Below, one piece after another: positions 15,169-24,951 of a DNA stretch of 64,000 bases. The number at the start of each line of letters is the position of its first letter. Position 1 is the stretch's first letter. The stretch is taken from assembly GCA_002280565.1 (NCBI GenBank), contig NCEF01000008.1, forward strand, positions 1-64,000, in the 5' to 3' direction. Position numbers and translations under genes: made by a program. The notes beneath the pieces were generated by a model. It had not been told where the DNA came from and ran no database searches. It was given only the letters and a program-made list of their open reading frames with translations. This stretch comes from Sphingomonas sp. 32-66-10 (GTDB lineage Bacteria; Pseudomonadota; Alphaproteobacteria; Sphingomonadales; Sphingomonadaceae).

Positions 15169-15774
15169 ATGCAGACGCAACTCGTCAGTTTCGCGCCGGT
15201 GCTCGCCATCGCGCTCGGCTATCTTCTCGGCTCGATCCCGTTCGGGGTGGTGCTGACCAGCCTCGCTGGGGCAGGCGACCTGCGCCAGATCGGATCGGGC
15301 AATATCGGCGCGACCAATGTGCTGCGCACCGGGCGCAAGGGGCTGGCGGCCGCAACTCTGCTGCTCGACCTGCTCAAGGGCGCGGCGGCGGTGTGGATCG
15401 CCGAAACGCTGTGGCCGGGCCTTGGCATGCTGGCCGCGGCGGGTGCGTTCATCGGCCATTGCTACCCGGTCTGGCTCAAGTTCAAGGGCGGCAAGGGCGT
15501 CGCGACGCTGATGGGCATCGTGCTCGCGCTGCACTGGCCGTCGGGCATCGTGTTCGCGGTCGTGTGGCTGGGCCTGCTCGCAACGCTGCGCATCTCCTCG
15601 GTGGCAGGGATGGCGGCGGCGATCAGCGCGCCGGTCGGCGTGGCGGTGATGAACCGGTTCAACCTCGTGCCGTTGCTGGTCGTGCTCGCGCTGATCGTGC
15701 TGTGGAAGCATCGCGAGAATATCGAGCGGCTGATGGCCGGAACCGAACCACGCATCGGGCGCAACCATGGCTGA
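15169..15774 (+). CDS. plsY: Acyl-phosphate:glycerol-3-phosphate acyltransferase PlsY
   Basis: A 201-residue inner-membrane enzyme that makes lysophosphatidic acid from acyl phosphate. Family motifs are present: [10 protein letters not shown] (residues 18-27), [12 protein letters not shown] near 43, and the [10 protein letters not shown] loop near 105. About five hydrophobic segments are visible. AAGGGG precedes ATG 15169. Its last 8 bp overlap the start of dprA (ATGGCTGA), so the two are translationally linked. Confidence 0.95.
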   Translation: MQTQLVSFAPVLAIALGYLLGSIPFGVVLTSLAGAGDLRQIGSGNIGATNVLRTGRKGLAAATLLLDLLKGAAAVWIAETLWPGLGMLAAAGAFIGHCYPVWLKFKGGKGVATLMGIVLALHWPSGIVFAVVWLGLLATLRISSVAGMAAAISAPVGVAVMNRFNLVPLLVVLALIVLWKHRENIERLMAGTEPRIGRNHG

Positions 15775-16852
15775 CGAGGCTGCGCGCCTCGCCCGCCTTC
15801 GTCTGATCCGGTCCCCACGCATCGGCCCGGTCACCTATCGCCAGCTAATCGCGCGCTTCGGCGATGCACAGGCGGCGCTCGATGCGCTGCCGGCGCTGGC
15901 ACTGCGCGGGGGCGGTCAAACGCCGACGCTGGCCGATCCCGCACATGCCCGGCGCGAGCTGGCGGTGGTGGCACGGCTCGGCGCGCGCCATGTGTTTCTC
16001 GACGATCCGGACTATCCCGCCTTGCTGGGTGAGCTTGAAAATGCGCCACCCGCGCTGATCGTGCGCGGCGATATCGGGCTGCTGGCGCGGCCGTGCGTGG
16101 CGATGGTCGGCGCGCGCAATGCCTCGGCCGCAGCATGCCGCTTTGCCCGACAACTGGCGCAGGGGCTGGGAGAGGCAGGGGCGACCGTGGTCTCGGGTCT
16201 CGCGCGCGGTATCGACACCGCCGCGCATCACGGATCGCTCGCCAGCGGCACGGTGGGCGTCATCGCCAGCGGCATCGACATCGCCTTTCCGCCGGAAAAT
16301 GCCGAGCTCCAGGAACAGGTTGCGCAGCGCGGCCTGCTGATCGCCGAACAGCCGCCCGGCGCCGAACCGCTCGCGCGCCATTTCCCCTCGCGCAACCGCA
16401 TCATCGCCGGCCTTGCGCAGGGGACGGTGGTGGTCGAGGCCGCGCCGCGTTCCGGTTCGCTGATCACCGCGCGGATCGCGGCGGAGGCAGGGCGGGAGGT
16501 GATGGCGGTCCCCGGCTCCCCGCTCGACCCGCGTGCACAGGGCTGCAACCTGCTGATCCGCGAAGGCGCGACATTGGTTCAGGGGGTCGACGACATCCTC
16601 GAAATGATCCGCCCGATCGACGCCCGCGCCGTGCGCTCCCCCGTATCGCCCTTCGGTGCCGAGCCGGGGGCGGAGCCCGATGCAGCGGAGCGCAACCGGG
16701 TGGAGGGGCTGCTCGGCCCCGTCCCGGTCCCGGTCGACGAACTGATCCGCCAGTCCGGCCTGCCCGGCGCGGCGGTGCAGCTGGTGCTGCTCGAACTCGA
16801 ACTCGCCGGCCGGCTGGAGCGGCACGCCGGCGGCCGGGTCAGCCTGATTTGA
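15767..16852 (+). CDS. dprA: DNA-processing protein DprA
   Basis: A 361-residue protein that loads RecA on incoming single-stranded DNA. An N-terminal SAM-like segment (residues 1-70) precedes the Rossmann fold with [30 protein letters not shown] and [11 protein letters not shown]. The C-terminal 60 residues form the winged-helix DML1-like domain ([12 protein letters not shown]). It lies between plsY and, two genes on, topA; dprA near topA is a common alphaproteobacterial order. Confidence 0.95.
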   Translation: MADEAARLARLRLIRSPRIGPVTYRQLIARFGDAQAALDALPALALRGGGQTPTLADPAHARRELAVVARLGARHVFLDDPDYPALLGELENAPPALIVRGDIGLLARPCVAMVGARNASAAACRFARQLAQGLGEAGATVVSGLARGIDTAAHHGSLASGTVGVIASGIDIAFPPENAELQEQVAQRGLLIAEQPPGAEPLARHFPSRNRIIAGLAQGTVVVEAAPRSGSLITARIAAEAGREVMAVPGSPLDPRAQGCNLLIREGATLVQGVDDILEMIRPIDARAVRSPVSPFGAEPGAEPDAAERNRVEGLLGPVPVPVDELIRQSGLPGAAVQLVLLELELAGRLERHAGGRVSLI

Positions 16853-17532
16853 GCGGGGGCGATCCGGATCGGCTGGAGGTTGCCGAAATCCTTCGCGAAG
16901 CCTCGGCGCTGATCGGGGCGCATCCGCTCGCCTTCATTCTCGCTACCGCGATTTACACCGGGTTCGGTGTCTGGATCGACGATCAGAACCCGTCGTGGAG
17001 CGCGCAACTCACCATGCTGATCGCCCCGGTCATCGTGCAGGGGCTGCTGCAATATCTCCTGCTCCGTAACGCCTTTGGCGGTGCGGCGGGCGGCTGGGTC
17101 GGGCGCGCGCTTGCCCCGGTGATCGTCATCACGCTTCAGCTCGGCCTGTGGACGGTGATCGGGCTGGGCTACATGCTCCTGCTGTTACCGGGTCTGTATC
17201 TCGCGGCCCGGACGTCGGCAGCGCTCGGCATGGCGACGGTCGAGCACAGCGGTTTGTTTGCCAGCATCGCCGGAAGCTGGCGCCGCACGCGCGGGTCGGT
17301 GTGGCCGCTGGTGATGGTCCATGCCATCCTGCTGTTTCCGATCGTTGCGGTGTTGGCCGGATTATTCGCTGCGGCCCTTTTGGACCAGGGCATCGCCTAT
17401 GAATCGATCGAGTTCAGGGCAACCACCAACCTTGCGTTCGGCGTTGTGACGATGGCGGGATGGGCGGTGGTCGGGGCGGTGTACCGGCTGACGATCCCGT
17501 CACACCAGGCGCATGAGGAGATTTTCGGCTAG
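16849..17532 (+). CDS. Multi-pass membrane protein of unknown function
   Basis: A 227-residue inner-membrane protein with about six hydrophobic segments (for example LAFILATAIYTGF, IVITLQLGLWTVIGLGYMLL, VHAILLFPIVAVLAGLFAAA). TTG 16849 overlaps the dprA stop as TTGA and is the only plausible start near the domain. The repeated LPGLYLAARTSAAL...GSWRRTRGSVWPL pattern recalls glycerophosphodiester-phosphodiesterase membrane-domain proteins, but I do not assign a family firmly. It is cotranscribed with dprA. Confidence 0.7.
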   Translation: MSGGDPDRLEVAEILREASALIGAHPLAFILATAIYTGFGVWIDDQNPSWSAQLTMLIAPVIVQGLLQYLLLRNAFGGAAGGWVGRALAPVIVITLQLGLWTVIGLGYMLLLLPGLYLAARTSAALGMATVEHSGLFASIAGSWRRTRGSVWPLVMVHAILLFPIVAVLAGLFAAALLDQGIAYESIEFRATTNLAFGVVTMAGWAVVGAVYRLTIPSHQAHEEIFG

Positions 17533-17541
17533 CGCGGCGTT

Positions 17542-17988
17542 TCAGCCCGCACCCATCCGCGCATTCGCCTCACGCAGCGTGATTGTCCCGCACGACAATG
17601 CGAGCGGGTAGAGAATTTCATTCTCGATCCGCACCCGCGCCGACAGCGCGGACAGGATGCGCTTGCTCGCCTCGTTGAACAGCTCGCGGTCGCTTTCGAT
17701 CTCGTCGGCCGTCCATTCCTCGACATAAGCGCGCCATTCGCCGGCTAGCTCGTCGAAATCACCCATCGCGATCTCCGCCGCCTCGCGCTGCGCCATGTCG
17801 CCCTTGGCGAGCAGGTGCGGATAGACTTCAAAATCCTCGGTCGCCAGATGCGCGGCAAGTTCAGTGTCGAGCCCGATGATCATCGTGCGCAGCATCGTTG
17901 GCGAAGCGCTCGCAGCCGCCTGCAACAGTGCGTCACTGCGCGCGCTGATCTGCGCATGTTCGTCAATCAGCCGTTCGACCGAAACCAT
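17542..17988 (-). CDS. Hemerythrin-domain protein
   Basis: A 148-residue four-helix protein of the hemerythrin HHE family, which binds a di-iron centre and senses or handles oxygen, nitric oxide or iron. Candidate ligands are His11 (DEHAQ), His47 and Glu51 (AAHLATEDFEVYPHL), His58 and a C-terminal glutamate in RIENEILYPL. It is convergent with the membrane protein gene and divergent from topA. Physiological role is not readable from context. Confidence 0.85.
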   Translation of the reverse strand: MVSVERLIDEHAQISARSDALLQAAASASPTMLRTMIIGLDTELAAHLATEDFEVYPHLLAKGDMAQREAAEIAMGDFDELAGEWRAYVEEWTADEIESDRELFNEASKRILSALSARVRIENEILYPLALSCGTITLREANARMGAG

Positions 17989-18111
17989 TCGTCAACCCTC
18001 CTCTGCCGACTCGTATAGGGGGTGCTGGTTAAGAGGGGGTGGCGTTCCGCTTGACGCCCGCTATTCAGCCTCCCCATCCTCGCGCGTACACGTAAGGAAC
18101 CGCCAAACCTC

Positions 18112-20652
18112 ATGCAGCTCGTCATCGTCGAATCGCCCGCCAAGGCGAAAACCATCGAGAAATATCTGGGCAAGGACTATCGCGTCCTGGCGTCCTACGG
18201 TCACATCCGCGACCTGCCGCCCAAGGATGGGTCGGTGCAGCCCGATGACGGCTTTGCGATGGAGTGGGAGACCTATCCGGACAAGGCCAAGCAGCTCAAA
18301 GCGATCACCGACGAGGCTAAGAAGGCCGATCGCCTGATCCTCGCGACCGACCCTGATCGCGAGGGGGAGGCAATCAGCTGGCACGTCCAGGAAGTGCTGG
18401 CGAAGAAGAAGGCGCTCCCCAAGGAGGTTGAACGCGTCACCTTCAACGCGATCACCAAGGCGGCGGTGCTGACCGCGATGGCCGCACCGCGGCAGCTCGA
18501 TACCGACCTGATCGACGCCTATCGCGCGCGCCGGGCGCTCGACTATCTGGTCGGCTTCACCCTCTCGCCGGTGCTTTGGCGCAAGCTGCCCGGCGCCAAG
18601 TCGGCGGGCCGCGTCCAGTCGGTCGCGCTGCGCCTGATCGTCGAGCGCGAGCGTGAGATCGAACTCTTCAAGGCACAGGAATATTGGTCGGTCGTCGCGC
18701 ATCTCGAACATGACGGCACCGCGTTCGACGCGCGGCTGGTGCGGTTCGAGGGGAAGAAGCTCGACCGGCTGTCGATCGGTACCGAAGGCGTGGCGATGCG
18801 CGCCAAGGCCGCGGTCGAACAGGGCCGCTTCAGCGTCGCCAGCGTCGAGACCAAGCCGGCGATGCGCAACCCGCCGCCGCCCTTCACCACCTCGACCCTG
18901 CAGCAGGAAGCGGCGCGCAAGCTCGGCTTCTCCGCCAGCCACACGATGCGGATCGCGCAGGCGCTGTATGAGGATGGCGCGATCACCTATATGCGCACCG
19001 ACGGCGTGCAGATGGACGGCAGCGCCATCGACGCCGCGCGCAAGGCGATCCATGACCGCTATTCGGGCGCCTATGTCCCCGACAAGCCGCGCCAGTATCA
19101 GACCAAGGCCAAGAATGCGCAGGAAGCGCATGAGGCGATTCGCCCGACCGATTTCAGCAAGGATCGCGCTGGATCGGGCGACCACGCGAAGCTCTATGAG
19201 CTGATCTGGAAGCGCGCGCTGGCCAGCCAGATGGCGTCGGCGCGGATGGAGCGCACCACGGTCGAGCTGGAAGAGCCGACCGGCCAGGACGCGCTGCGTG
19301 CCACCGGCCAGGTGGTGCTCTTCCCCGGCTATCTCGCGCTCTACGAAGAAGGCCGCGACGATGAGGGCGATGAGGACAGCCGCCGCCTGCCGGTGATCCG
19401 CCAGGGCGACACGCCGGCGAAGAAGGGCGTCGACGCCGAGCAGCATTTCACCCAGCCGCCGCCGCGCTTCTCGGAGGCCTCGCTGGTCAAGCGGCTTGAG
19501 GAGCTCGGCATCGGTCGCCCCTCGACCTATGCCTCGATCATTCAGGTGCTCAAGGACCGCGCCTATGTGCGGGTCGAAAAGAACCGCTTCTTCGCCGAGG
19601 AAACCGGGCGGCTACTGACCGCCTTTCTCGAACGATTCTTCGAGAAATATGTGAACTACGACTTCACGGCGGGGCTTGAGGAAGAGCTGGACGATGTGTC
19701 CGGCGGCCGCGCCGGGTGGCAGGCGGTGCTCGCCGCCTTCTGGCGCGATTTTCAGCCGCGCACCGCCGAAGTCATGGTGCAAAAGCCGAGCGAGGTGACC
19801 GCCGAGCTCGACAAGTTCCTCGAACCCTATCTCTTCCCCGACAAGGGCGATGGCACCGACCCGCGTCTTTGCCCGTCCTGTGGTGTCGGCAAGCTGGCGC
19901 TGCGCGGCGGCAAGTTCGGTGCGTTCGTTGCCTGCTCCAACTATCCCGACTGCAAATTCACCCGCCGTTTCGGTCAGCCGGGCGGTGAAGATGGCGGCGA
20001 TAGCGGGCCGGAAGTGATCGGGCAGGACCCGGAGACGGGCGAGGACATCTCGCGCCGCTCGGGCCGGTTCGGGCCGTATATCCAGCGCGGCGAGGGCAAG
20101 GAGGCGGCGCGCGCGTCGATCCCGAAAGATATTCCGGAGCTGGACTTGGACTGGGCGGTCAAATTGCTCAACCTGCCGCGCACGATCGGTAATCACCCGG
20201 AAACGGGCAATCCGATCACCGCGTCGATCGGCCGCTATGGCCCCTATCTGGCGCATGACGGCAAATATGCGCGGTTGACCTCGACGACCGAAGTGTTCGA
20301 AACGGGTATGAATGCCGCGGTGGTCAAGCTCGCCGAAGCCGCGGCGGGCGGCGGGCGGCCGCAGCGCGGGTCGCGCGAGCCGCTCAAGGTGATGGGCGCA
20401 CACCCGGTGTCGGGCGCGGAGATCAAGCTGATGGAGGGCCGCTATGGCGCGTATCTCACCGACGGCACGACCAATGCGACCCTGCCCAAGACGGTCGATC
20501 AGGCGGTGCTGACGCTGGACGAAGCCGTCCAGCTCATCGACGCCAAGGCAGCCGCCGGGCCGGCCAAGAAAAAGGGCGGGCGCAAGGCTCCGGCCAAAAA
20601 GGCTCCGGCAAAGAAGGCCGCGCCGAAAAAGAAGGCGGCGGCGAAGACCTAA
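18112..20652 (+). CDS. topA: DNA topoisomerase I
   Basis: An 846-residue type IA topoisomerase that relaxes negative supercoils. The N-terminal TOPRIM domain begins LVIVESPAKAKTIEKYLG; the catalytic tyrosine is Tyr293 in ITYMRTDG. A four-cysteine zinc module starts at Cys587 (CPSCGVGKLALRGG, then CSNYPDC) and is followed by two topoisomerase C-terminal repeats (RRSGRFGPYIQRG, ASIGRYGPYLAHD). The last 25 residues are Lys/Ala/Pro-rich, a DNA-binding tail common in alphaproteobacteria. Confidence 0.97.
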   Translation: MQLVIVESPAKAKTIEKYLGKDYRVLASYGHIRDLPPKDGSVQPDDGFAMEWETYPDKAKQLKAITDEAKKADRLILATDPDREGEAISWHVQEVLAKKKALPKEVERVTFNAITKAAVLTAMAAPRQLDTDLIDAYRARRALDYLVGFTLSPVLWRKLPGAKSAGRVQSVALRLIVEREREIELFKAQEYWSVVAHLEHDGTAFDARLVRFEGKKLDRLSIGTEGVAMRAKAAVEQGRFSVASVETKPAMRNPPPPFTTSTLQQEAARKLGFSASHTMRIAQALYEDGAITYMRTDGVQMDGSAIDAARKAIHDRYSGAYVPDKPRQYQTKAKNAQEAHEAIRPTDFSKDRAGSGDHAKLYELIWKRALASQMASARMERTTVELEEPTGQDALRATGQVVLFPGYLALYEEGRDDEGDEDSRRLPVIRQGDTPAKKGVDAEQHFTQPPPRFSEASLVKRLEELGIGRPSTYASIIQVLKDRAYVRVEKNRFFAEETGRLLTAFLERFFEKYVNYDFTAGLEEELDDVSGGRAGWQAVLAAFWRDFQPRTAEVMVQKPSEVTAELDKFLEPYLFPDKGDGTDPRLCPSCGVGKLALRGGKFGAFVACSNYPDCKFTRRFGQPGGEDGGDSGPEVIGQDPETGEDISRRSGRFGPYIQRGEGKEAARASIPKDIPELDLDWAVKLLNLPRTIGNHPETGNPITASIGRYGPYLAHDGKYARLTSTTEVFETGMNAAVVKLAEAAAGGGRPQRGSREPLKVMGAHPVSGAEIKLMEGRYGAYLTDGTTNATLPKTVDQAVLTLDEAVQLIDAKAAAGPAKKKGGRKAPAKKAPAKKAAPKKKAAAKT

Positions 20653-20656
20653 CGGA

Positions 20657-20953
20657 TCAGGCCGCGCGCAGGCTTGTCATCTGCAGCCAGGCGCGCGCCT
20701 GTTTCTGGGCTTCGATGATTTCGCGCGCGGTCATGTCTTCCGCGACTTCGGCGCGCATATAGGGCGCCTCGGTGCTGCCCCCGAGGGCGGCGATGTTGAA
20801 CCATTTATGCGCTTCGATCAGGTCCATTTCGACGCCCGATGCGCCGCTCGAATAGACCATCCCGAGCTCATAGGCCGCGTCGACGCTTCCGCGCGCCGCA
20901 TCGGCCAGTCGGCTGTCGATCAGGAACTGTGCGCTCTTAATGCTGTTGCCCAT
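20657..20953 (-). CDS. Sel1-repeat protein
   Basis: A 98-residue protein with one and a half Sel1-like repeats: DAAYELGMVYSSGASGVEMD and LIEAHKWFNIAALGG, a helical protein-interaction module. ATG 20953 is chosen since upstream sequence in the same frame lacks conservation features. It ends in a helix rich in Ala and Gln. No signal peptide is seen. It is convergent with topA, 4 bp apart. Confidence 0.75.
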   Translation of the reverse strand: MGNSIKSAQFLIDSRLADAARGSVDAAYELGMVYSSGASGVEMDLIEAHKWFNIAALGGSTEAPYMRAEVAEDMTAREIIEAQKQARAWLQMTSLRAA

Positions 20954-21038
20954 GACATTGCCCCACTTTTGATCGCTCTCATCATGACAGCGAGCTTGGG
21001 GCATTCATGGTAAGCAAATGGTTAACGCGATTTACGGT

Positions 21039-21887
21039 TCAATCCGGGGCCGCCACCGCAACATTGTCGATCAGGCGCGTGCCGGCAATCCGCGCGGCGG
21101 CGAGCAGGCGGCGGGGCTGTCCCGCGACCGGTGCGCCCAGGCTGTCGGCATCGACCAGCTCGACATAATCCACTTCGAAACCAGCCGCTTCCAGCGACGC
21201 GCGCGCGGTGGCCAGCGCGGCGGCAGGGTCATCGCCCTTCTCGATTCCGCGCACCGCGACGCCCAGCGCGCGGGGCAGGGCGACCGCAGCCGCGCGATCC
21301 TCGGGCGCGAGATAGGCGTTGCGCGACGACAGAGCGAGGCCGTCATCGTCGCGCTGGGTCGGCACGCCGCACACCTCGATGTCGAAATCCAGGTCGGCGA
21401 CCATGCGGCGGATCACCGCCAGCTGCTGGAAATCCTTTTCCCCGAACAGCGCGACATCGGGCTTCACCTGATTGAACAATTTGGCGACCACGGTCGCGAC
21501 CCCGTCGAAATGGCCGGGCCGCGCGGCACCGTCGAGCGGCTCGCTGACGCCAGCGACCGAAATGTTCGTCGCATGCCCCTCCGGGTACATCACCTCGACC
21601 GGCGGCATCCACAACAGGTCGACCCCCGCCTCGGCCAGCATGCGCGAATCCGCCAGTTCCTTGCGCGGATAGCGGGCCAGATCCTCGTTCGGCCCGAACT
21701 GCTTGGGATTGACGAAGATCGACACCACCACCCGCTGCCCGGCCAGCTTGGCCTGCGCCACCAGCGCCATATGCCCGGCGTGCAGCGCGCCCATGGTGGG
21801 GACGAACGCGATCCGTTCCCCATTGGCGCGGAATCCCGAAACGGCATCGCGAAGGTCGGAGAGCTGACGGATGGTTTGCACGCGCAC
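21039..21887 (-). CDS. panC: Pantothenate synthetase
   Basis: A 282-residue enzyme that joins pantoate and beta-alanine with ATP. The HIGH-like ALHAGHMALV near residue 35, FVNPKQFGPNED, the FGEKDFQQL segment and the KMSKS-like LALSSRNAYL are all present. The start is GTG 21887 (a second in-frame GTG follows at 21881). It is divergent from mipZ with 71 bp between. I see no panB in the window. Confidence 0.96.
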   Translation of the reverse strand: MRVQTIRQLSDLRDAVSGFRANGERIAFVPTMGALHAGHMALVAQAKLAGQRVVVSIFVNPKQFGPNEDLARYPRKELADSRMLAEAGVDLLWMPPVEVMYPEGHATNISVAGVSEPLDGAARPGHFDGVATVVAKLFNQVKPDVALFGEKDFQQLAVIRRMVADLDFDIEVCGVPTQRDDDGLALSSRNAYLAPEDRAAAVALPRALGVAVRGIEKGDDPAAALATARASLEAAGFEVDYVELVDADSLGAPVAGQPRRLLAAARIAGTRLIDNVAVAAPD

Positions 21888-21958
21888 AAGGCCTTGGATA
21901 TGGAACGAAGCGCGGCCTTCTATGGGGGGCAGGCCCGCTGTTCAATCAGGGAAGTTGA

Positions 21959-22759
21959 GTGACCGACGCATCGAACTCACTGCACGTGATCGTCTTCGCC
22001 AACGAAAAGGGCGGGACCGGCAAATCCACGACCGCTGTCCACACCGCAATCGCGCTGGCGATCAAGGGCGCGCGGGTGTCCTGCTTCGACCTTGACCACC
22101 GCCAGCGGACGATGGGCCGCTATCTCGACAACCGGCTCGAAACGATGAACCGCGCCGGGCGACCGCTGCCGATGCCGCGCTTTGAAACCCATGACGGGGA
22201 AAGCATCGCCCGCTTTTCCGAATCGCTCGAGCGACTGGGGCAGGACACCGACTTCCTGATCATCGACACGCCCGGGCGCGACGACAAGTTCGGGCGGATC
22301 GCGATCACCAATGCCGATACGCTGGTGACGCCGATGAACGACAGCTTCGTCGATTTCGACCTGATCGGACAGGTCGATCCTGACACCTTCCGGGTGACCC
22401 GGCCTAGCTTCTATTCCGAGCTGATCTGGGATTCGCGCAAGCGCCGCGCCAAGGCGGACGGCCAGACGATCGACTGGGTCGTCCTGCGCAACCGCATGCA
22501 ACATATCGAGGCGCGCAACATGAAGCGCGTGTCGGAGGCGATCGACCAGCTCGCCAAGCGCGTCGGCTTCCGCGTCATCCCCGGCCTGTCGGAACGCGTG
22601 ATCTATCGCGAGCTGTTTCCCAAGGGGCTGACCATGCTCGACAGCCGCGAGTTCGGCGAAATGGGCCTCGCCCATGTCGCCGCGCGACAGGAATTGCGCG
22701 AGATGATGGCGGGTCTCGCCCTGCCCGAGGTCGAAGCGGCAATGCCGCTGTTCGCATGA
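21959..22759 (+). CDS. mipZ: Division-plane positioning ATPase MipZ
   Basis: A 266-residue ParA/MinD-superfamily ATPase. The deviant Walker A motif NEKGGTGKST lies at residues 15-24, DLDHRQRTMGRY is the switch-like segment typical of MipZ, and IIDTPGRDD is Walker B. MipZ forms a gradient from the poles with ParB and inhibits FtsZ, placing the division site in alphaproteobacteria. GTG 21959 is the start. It overlaps the following J-domain gene as ATGA. Confidence 0.92.
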   Translation: MTDASNSLHVIVFANEKGGTGKSTTAVHTAIALAIKGARVSCFDLDHRQRTMGRYLDNRLETMNRAGRPLPMPRFETHDGESIARFSESLERLGQDTDFLIIDTPGRDDKFGRIAITNADTLVTPMNDSFVDFDLIGQVDPDTFRVTRPSFYSELIWDSRKRRAKADGQTIDWVVLRNRMQHIEARNMKRVSEAIDQLAKRVGFRVIPGLSERVIYRELFPKGLTMLDSREFGEMGLAHVAARQELREMMAGLALPEVEAAMPLFA

Positions 22760-23064
22760 TCGCAAAATTCCTGATCGGCGTGCTGCTCGCCTGGCTCGGC
22801 TGGCGGCTATGGCATGGCTGGGGCCGCCCGCTGCCCGGCACGCCCAAGCCGGCCCCGGCACCCACCGCACGCGATCCCGAAGAGGCTGCCGCCTATGCCA
22901 TTCTCGGCGTGGCACCGGGCGCCGATCCGGACGAGATCCGCGCCGCGCACCGCCGCCTGATCACCAGCGTCCACCCCGATCGCGGCGGCTCGCCCGAGCT
23001 GACGCGCCAGGTCAACGCCGCGCGCGATATGCTGCTCAAGCCCAAGTCCGACCCGAAAAACTGA
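22756..23064 (+). CDS. Membrane-anchored J-domain protein
   Basis: A 102-residue protein: an N-terminal membrane helix (MIAKFLIGVLLAWLGWRLW), a Pro/Ala linker, and a C-terminal J-domain from residue 50 (AYAILGVAPGADPDEIRAAH) with the HPD motif in SVHPDRGG. The topology, helix first and J-domain last, is like DjlA/Tim14-type co-chaperones, which recruit DnaK to the membrane. It is translationally coupled to mipZ through a 4-bp overlap. Confidence 0.85.
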   Translation: MIAKFLIGVLLAWLGWRLWHGWGRPLPGTPKPAPAPTARDPEEAAAYAILGVAPGADPDEIRAAHRRLITSVHPDRGGSPELTRQVNAARDMLLKPKSDPKN

Positions 23065-23148
23065 AACGCATTGCCATTAGCCGCGTTTGACGGTTGCACT
23101 TTGCGTAACGCGCGCGAAATGAAGCGCGTCGAATTCCCTGGAGGCCCA

Positions 23149-24531
23149 ATGACCCATCGTTTCGATCCGACCTCGCTGCGCGAATATGACATTCGTGGAA
23201 TCGTGGGCAAGACTTTGGGGCCGGACGATGCGCGCGCGATCGGGCGCGGCTTTGCCACGCTGCTGCGCCGCGCCGGCGGCACCCGCGTTGCGGTCGGTCG
23301 CGACGGGCGCGTCTCCTCGCTCGAGCTTGAGGCGGCTTTGGTCGAGGGGCTGACCGCATCGGGCTGCGATGTCGTGCGCATCGGGCTCGGGCCCACGCCG
23401 ATGCTTTATTATGCCGAAGCGACGCTAGAGGTGGATGGCGGCATCCAGATAACCGGCAGCCATAATCCCGGCAATTATAACGGCTTCAAGATGGTGTTTC
23501 AGCACCGCCCATTTTTTGGCCAGGATATCCAGACGCTGGGCAAGATGGCGGCCGAGGGCGACTGGGACGCGGGCGAAGGCACGGTCGGCGACGCCGACAT
23601 CCTCGACAATTATGTCGGTCGCCTGCTCGCTGGCTATGCGGGCGGGACGTTCCGCATCGGCTGGGACGCCGGCAACGGCGCCGCTGGTCCGGTGATCGAC
23701 AAGCTGGTGCAGCTGCTGCCTGGTGAGCATCACACGCTGTTCACCGATGTGGACGGCAATTTTCCCAATCATCATCCCGATCCCACCGAAGAAAAGAATC
23801 TGGCGCACCTCAAGGCGCTGGTCGCCGAGAAGAACCTCGATTTCGGATTGGCATTCGATGGCGATGGCGACCGGATTGGCGCGATCGACGGGCAGGGCCG
23901 CGTGATCTGGGGCGATCAGCTTCTGTCCATTCTGGCTGAACCTGTCCTCAAAAAGGACCCCGGCGCGACGATCATTGCGGACGTGAAGGCCAGCCAGGCG
24001 CTGTACGACCGCATTGCGGAACTCGGCGGTCAGCCGCTGATGTGGAAGACCGGCCACAGCCTGATCAAAACCAAGATGAAGGAAACCGGCGCGCCGCTCG
24101 CGGGCGAGATGAGCGGCCATATCTTCTTCGCGCAGGACTATTACGGTTTCGACGACGCGCAATATGCCGCGGTCCAGCTGATCAACGCGGTCCACCTGAT
24201 CGGCCGCTCGATGAGCGAGATCCGCAGCGCGATGCCGGCGATCGTCAACACCCCCGAAATGCGCTTCCAGGTCGATGAAAGCCGCAAATTCGCGGTGATC
24301 GACGAAGTGCTGGAGCGGCTCAAGGCGGAAGGCGCGGACGTCAACGACACCGATGGCGCGCGGGTCAACACCCCCGACGGCTGGTGGCTGCTGCGCGCGT
24401 CGAACACCCAGGACGTGCTGGTCGCCCGCGCCGAGGCAAAGGATCAGGCGGCGCTGGAGCGGTTGCTGGCGATGATCGACGCGCAGCTCGCCGCCAGCGG
24501 GCTCGAGCGCGGGCCGCAGGCGGGGCATTGA
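23149..24531 (+). CDS. pgmG: Phosphomannomutase/phosphoglucomutase
   Basis: A 460-residue alpha-D-phosphohexomutase that interconverts hexose 1- and 6-phosphates for sugar nucleotides, lipopolysaccharide and exopolysaccharide (sphingan) synthesis. The phosphoserine loop is [11 protein letters not shown], the metal loop is [10 protein letters not shown], and the sugar-binding GEMSGHIFF and C-terminal RASNTQ phosphate site are present. ATG 23149 is supported by CTGGAGG. The name pgmG follows the sphingomonad enzyme. The next gene overlaps its stop. Confidence 0.93.
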   Translation: MTHRFDPTSLREYDIRGIVGKTLGPDDARAIGRGFATLLRRAGGTRVAVGRDGRVSSLELEAALVEGLTASGCDVVRIGLGPTPMLYYAEATLEVDGGIQITGSHNPGNYNGFKMVFQHRPFFGQDIQTLGKMAAEGDWDAGEGTVGDADILDNYVGRLLAGYAGGTFRIGWDAGNGAAGPVIDKLVQLLPGEHHTLFTDVDGNFPNHHPDPTEEKNLAHLKALVAEKNLDFGLAFDGDGDRIGAIDGQGRVIWGDQLLSILAEPVLKKDPGATIIADVKASQALYDRIAELGGQPLMWKTGHSLIKTKMKETGAPLAGEMSGHIFFAQDYYGFDDAQYAAVQLINAVHLIGRSMSEIRSAMPAIVNTPEMRFQVDESRKFAVIDEVLERLKAEGADVNDTDGARVNTPDGWWLLRASNTQDVLVARAEAKDQAALERLLAMIDAQLAASGLERGPQAGH

Positions 24532-24905
24532 GCGACGCGGTCGCCGCGTACCTCGCCGCGCTCGATTCGGCCGATCGCGCGATGGTCGATGCAGTGCGGG
24601 CGATCGTGGCGGGGGCGGCACCCGATCTGGTCGAGGAGATCAAGTGGAACGCGCCCAGCTTTCGCGACGGCGCCGACCACAAGGTGACACTCGGGATCGA
24701 GCGCAAGGGCGGGGTGCGTGTGGTTCTCCACCGCGGCACGCGCAAGCTCGACCCGCTCGATCTACGTGCGCTGGACCCTGAGGGCAACGCTGCGTGGCCG
24801 GCGACCGACCGCGCGGTGGTGACGCTGGCGGACCGCGCGGCGATCGACGCGGGCGAGTCGGCGCTTGCTGCGCTGGTCCGCCGCTGGATTGCCGCTACCC
24901 GCTGA
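24528..24905 (+). CDS. DUF1801 domain protein
   Basis: A 125-residue protein of the DUF1801 (YdhG/YjbR-like) family, seen in [15 protein letters not shown], the [10 protein letters not shown] strand and the final helix. The function of the family is unsettled. TTG 24528 overlaps the pgmG stop as TTGA, so it is cotranslated with pgmG. No catalytic motif is evident. Confidence 0.78.
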   Translation: MSDAVAAYLAALDSADRAMVDAVRAIVAGAAPDLVEEIKWNAPSFRDGADHKVTLGIERKGGVRVVLHRGTRKLDPLDLRALDPEGNAAWPATDRAVVTLADRAAIDAGESALAALVRRWIAATR

Positions 24906-24951
24906 GTCTTGATCGCTGGACCTTTGCGTTGGCAGCTCCCAAATGGGGGGC

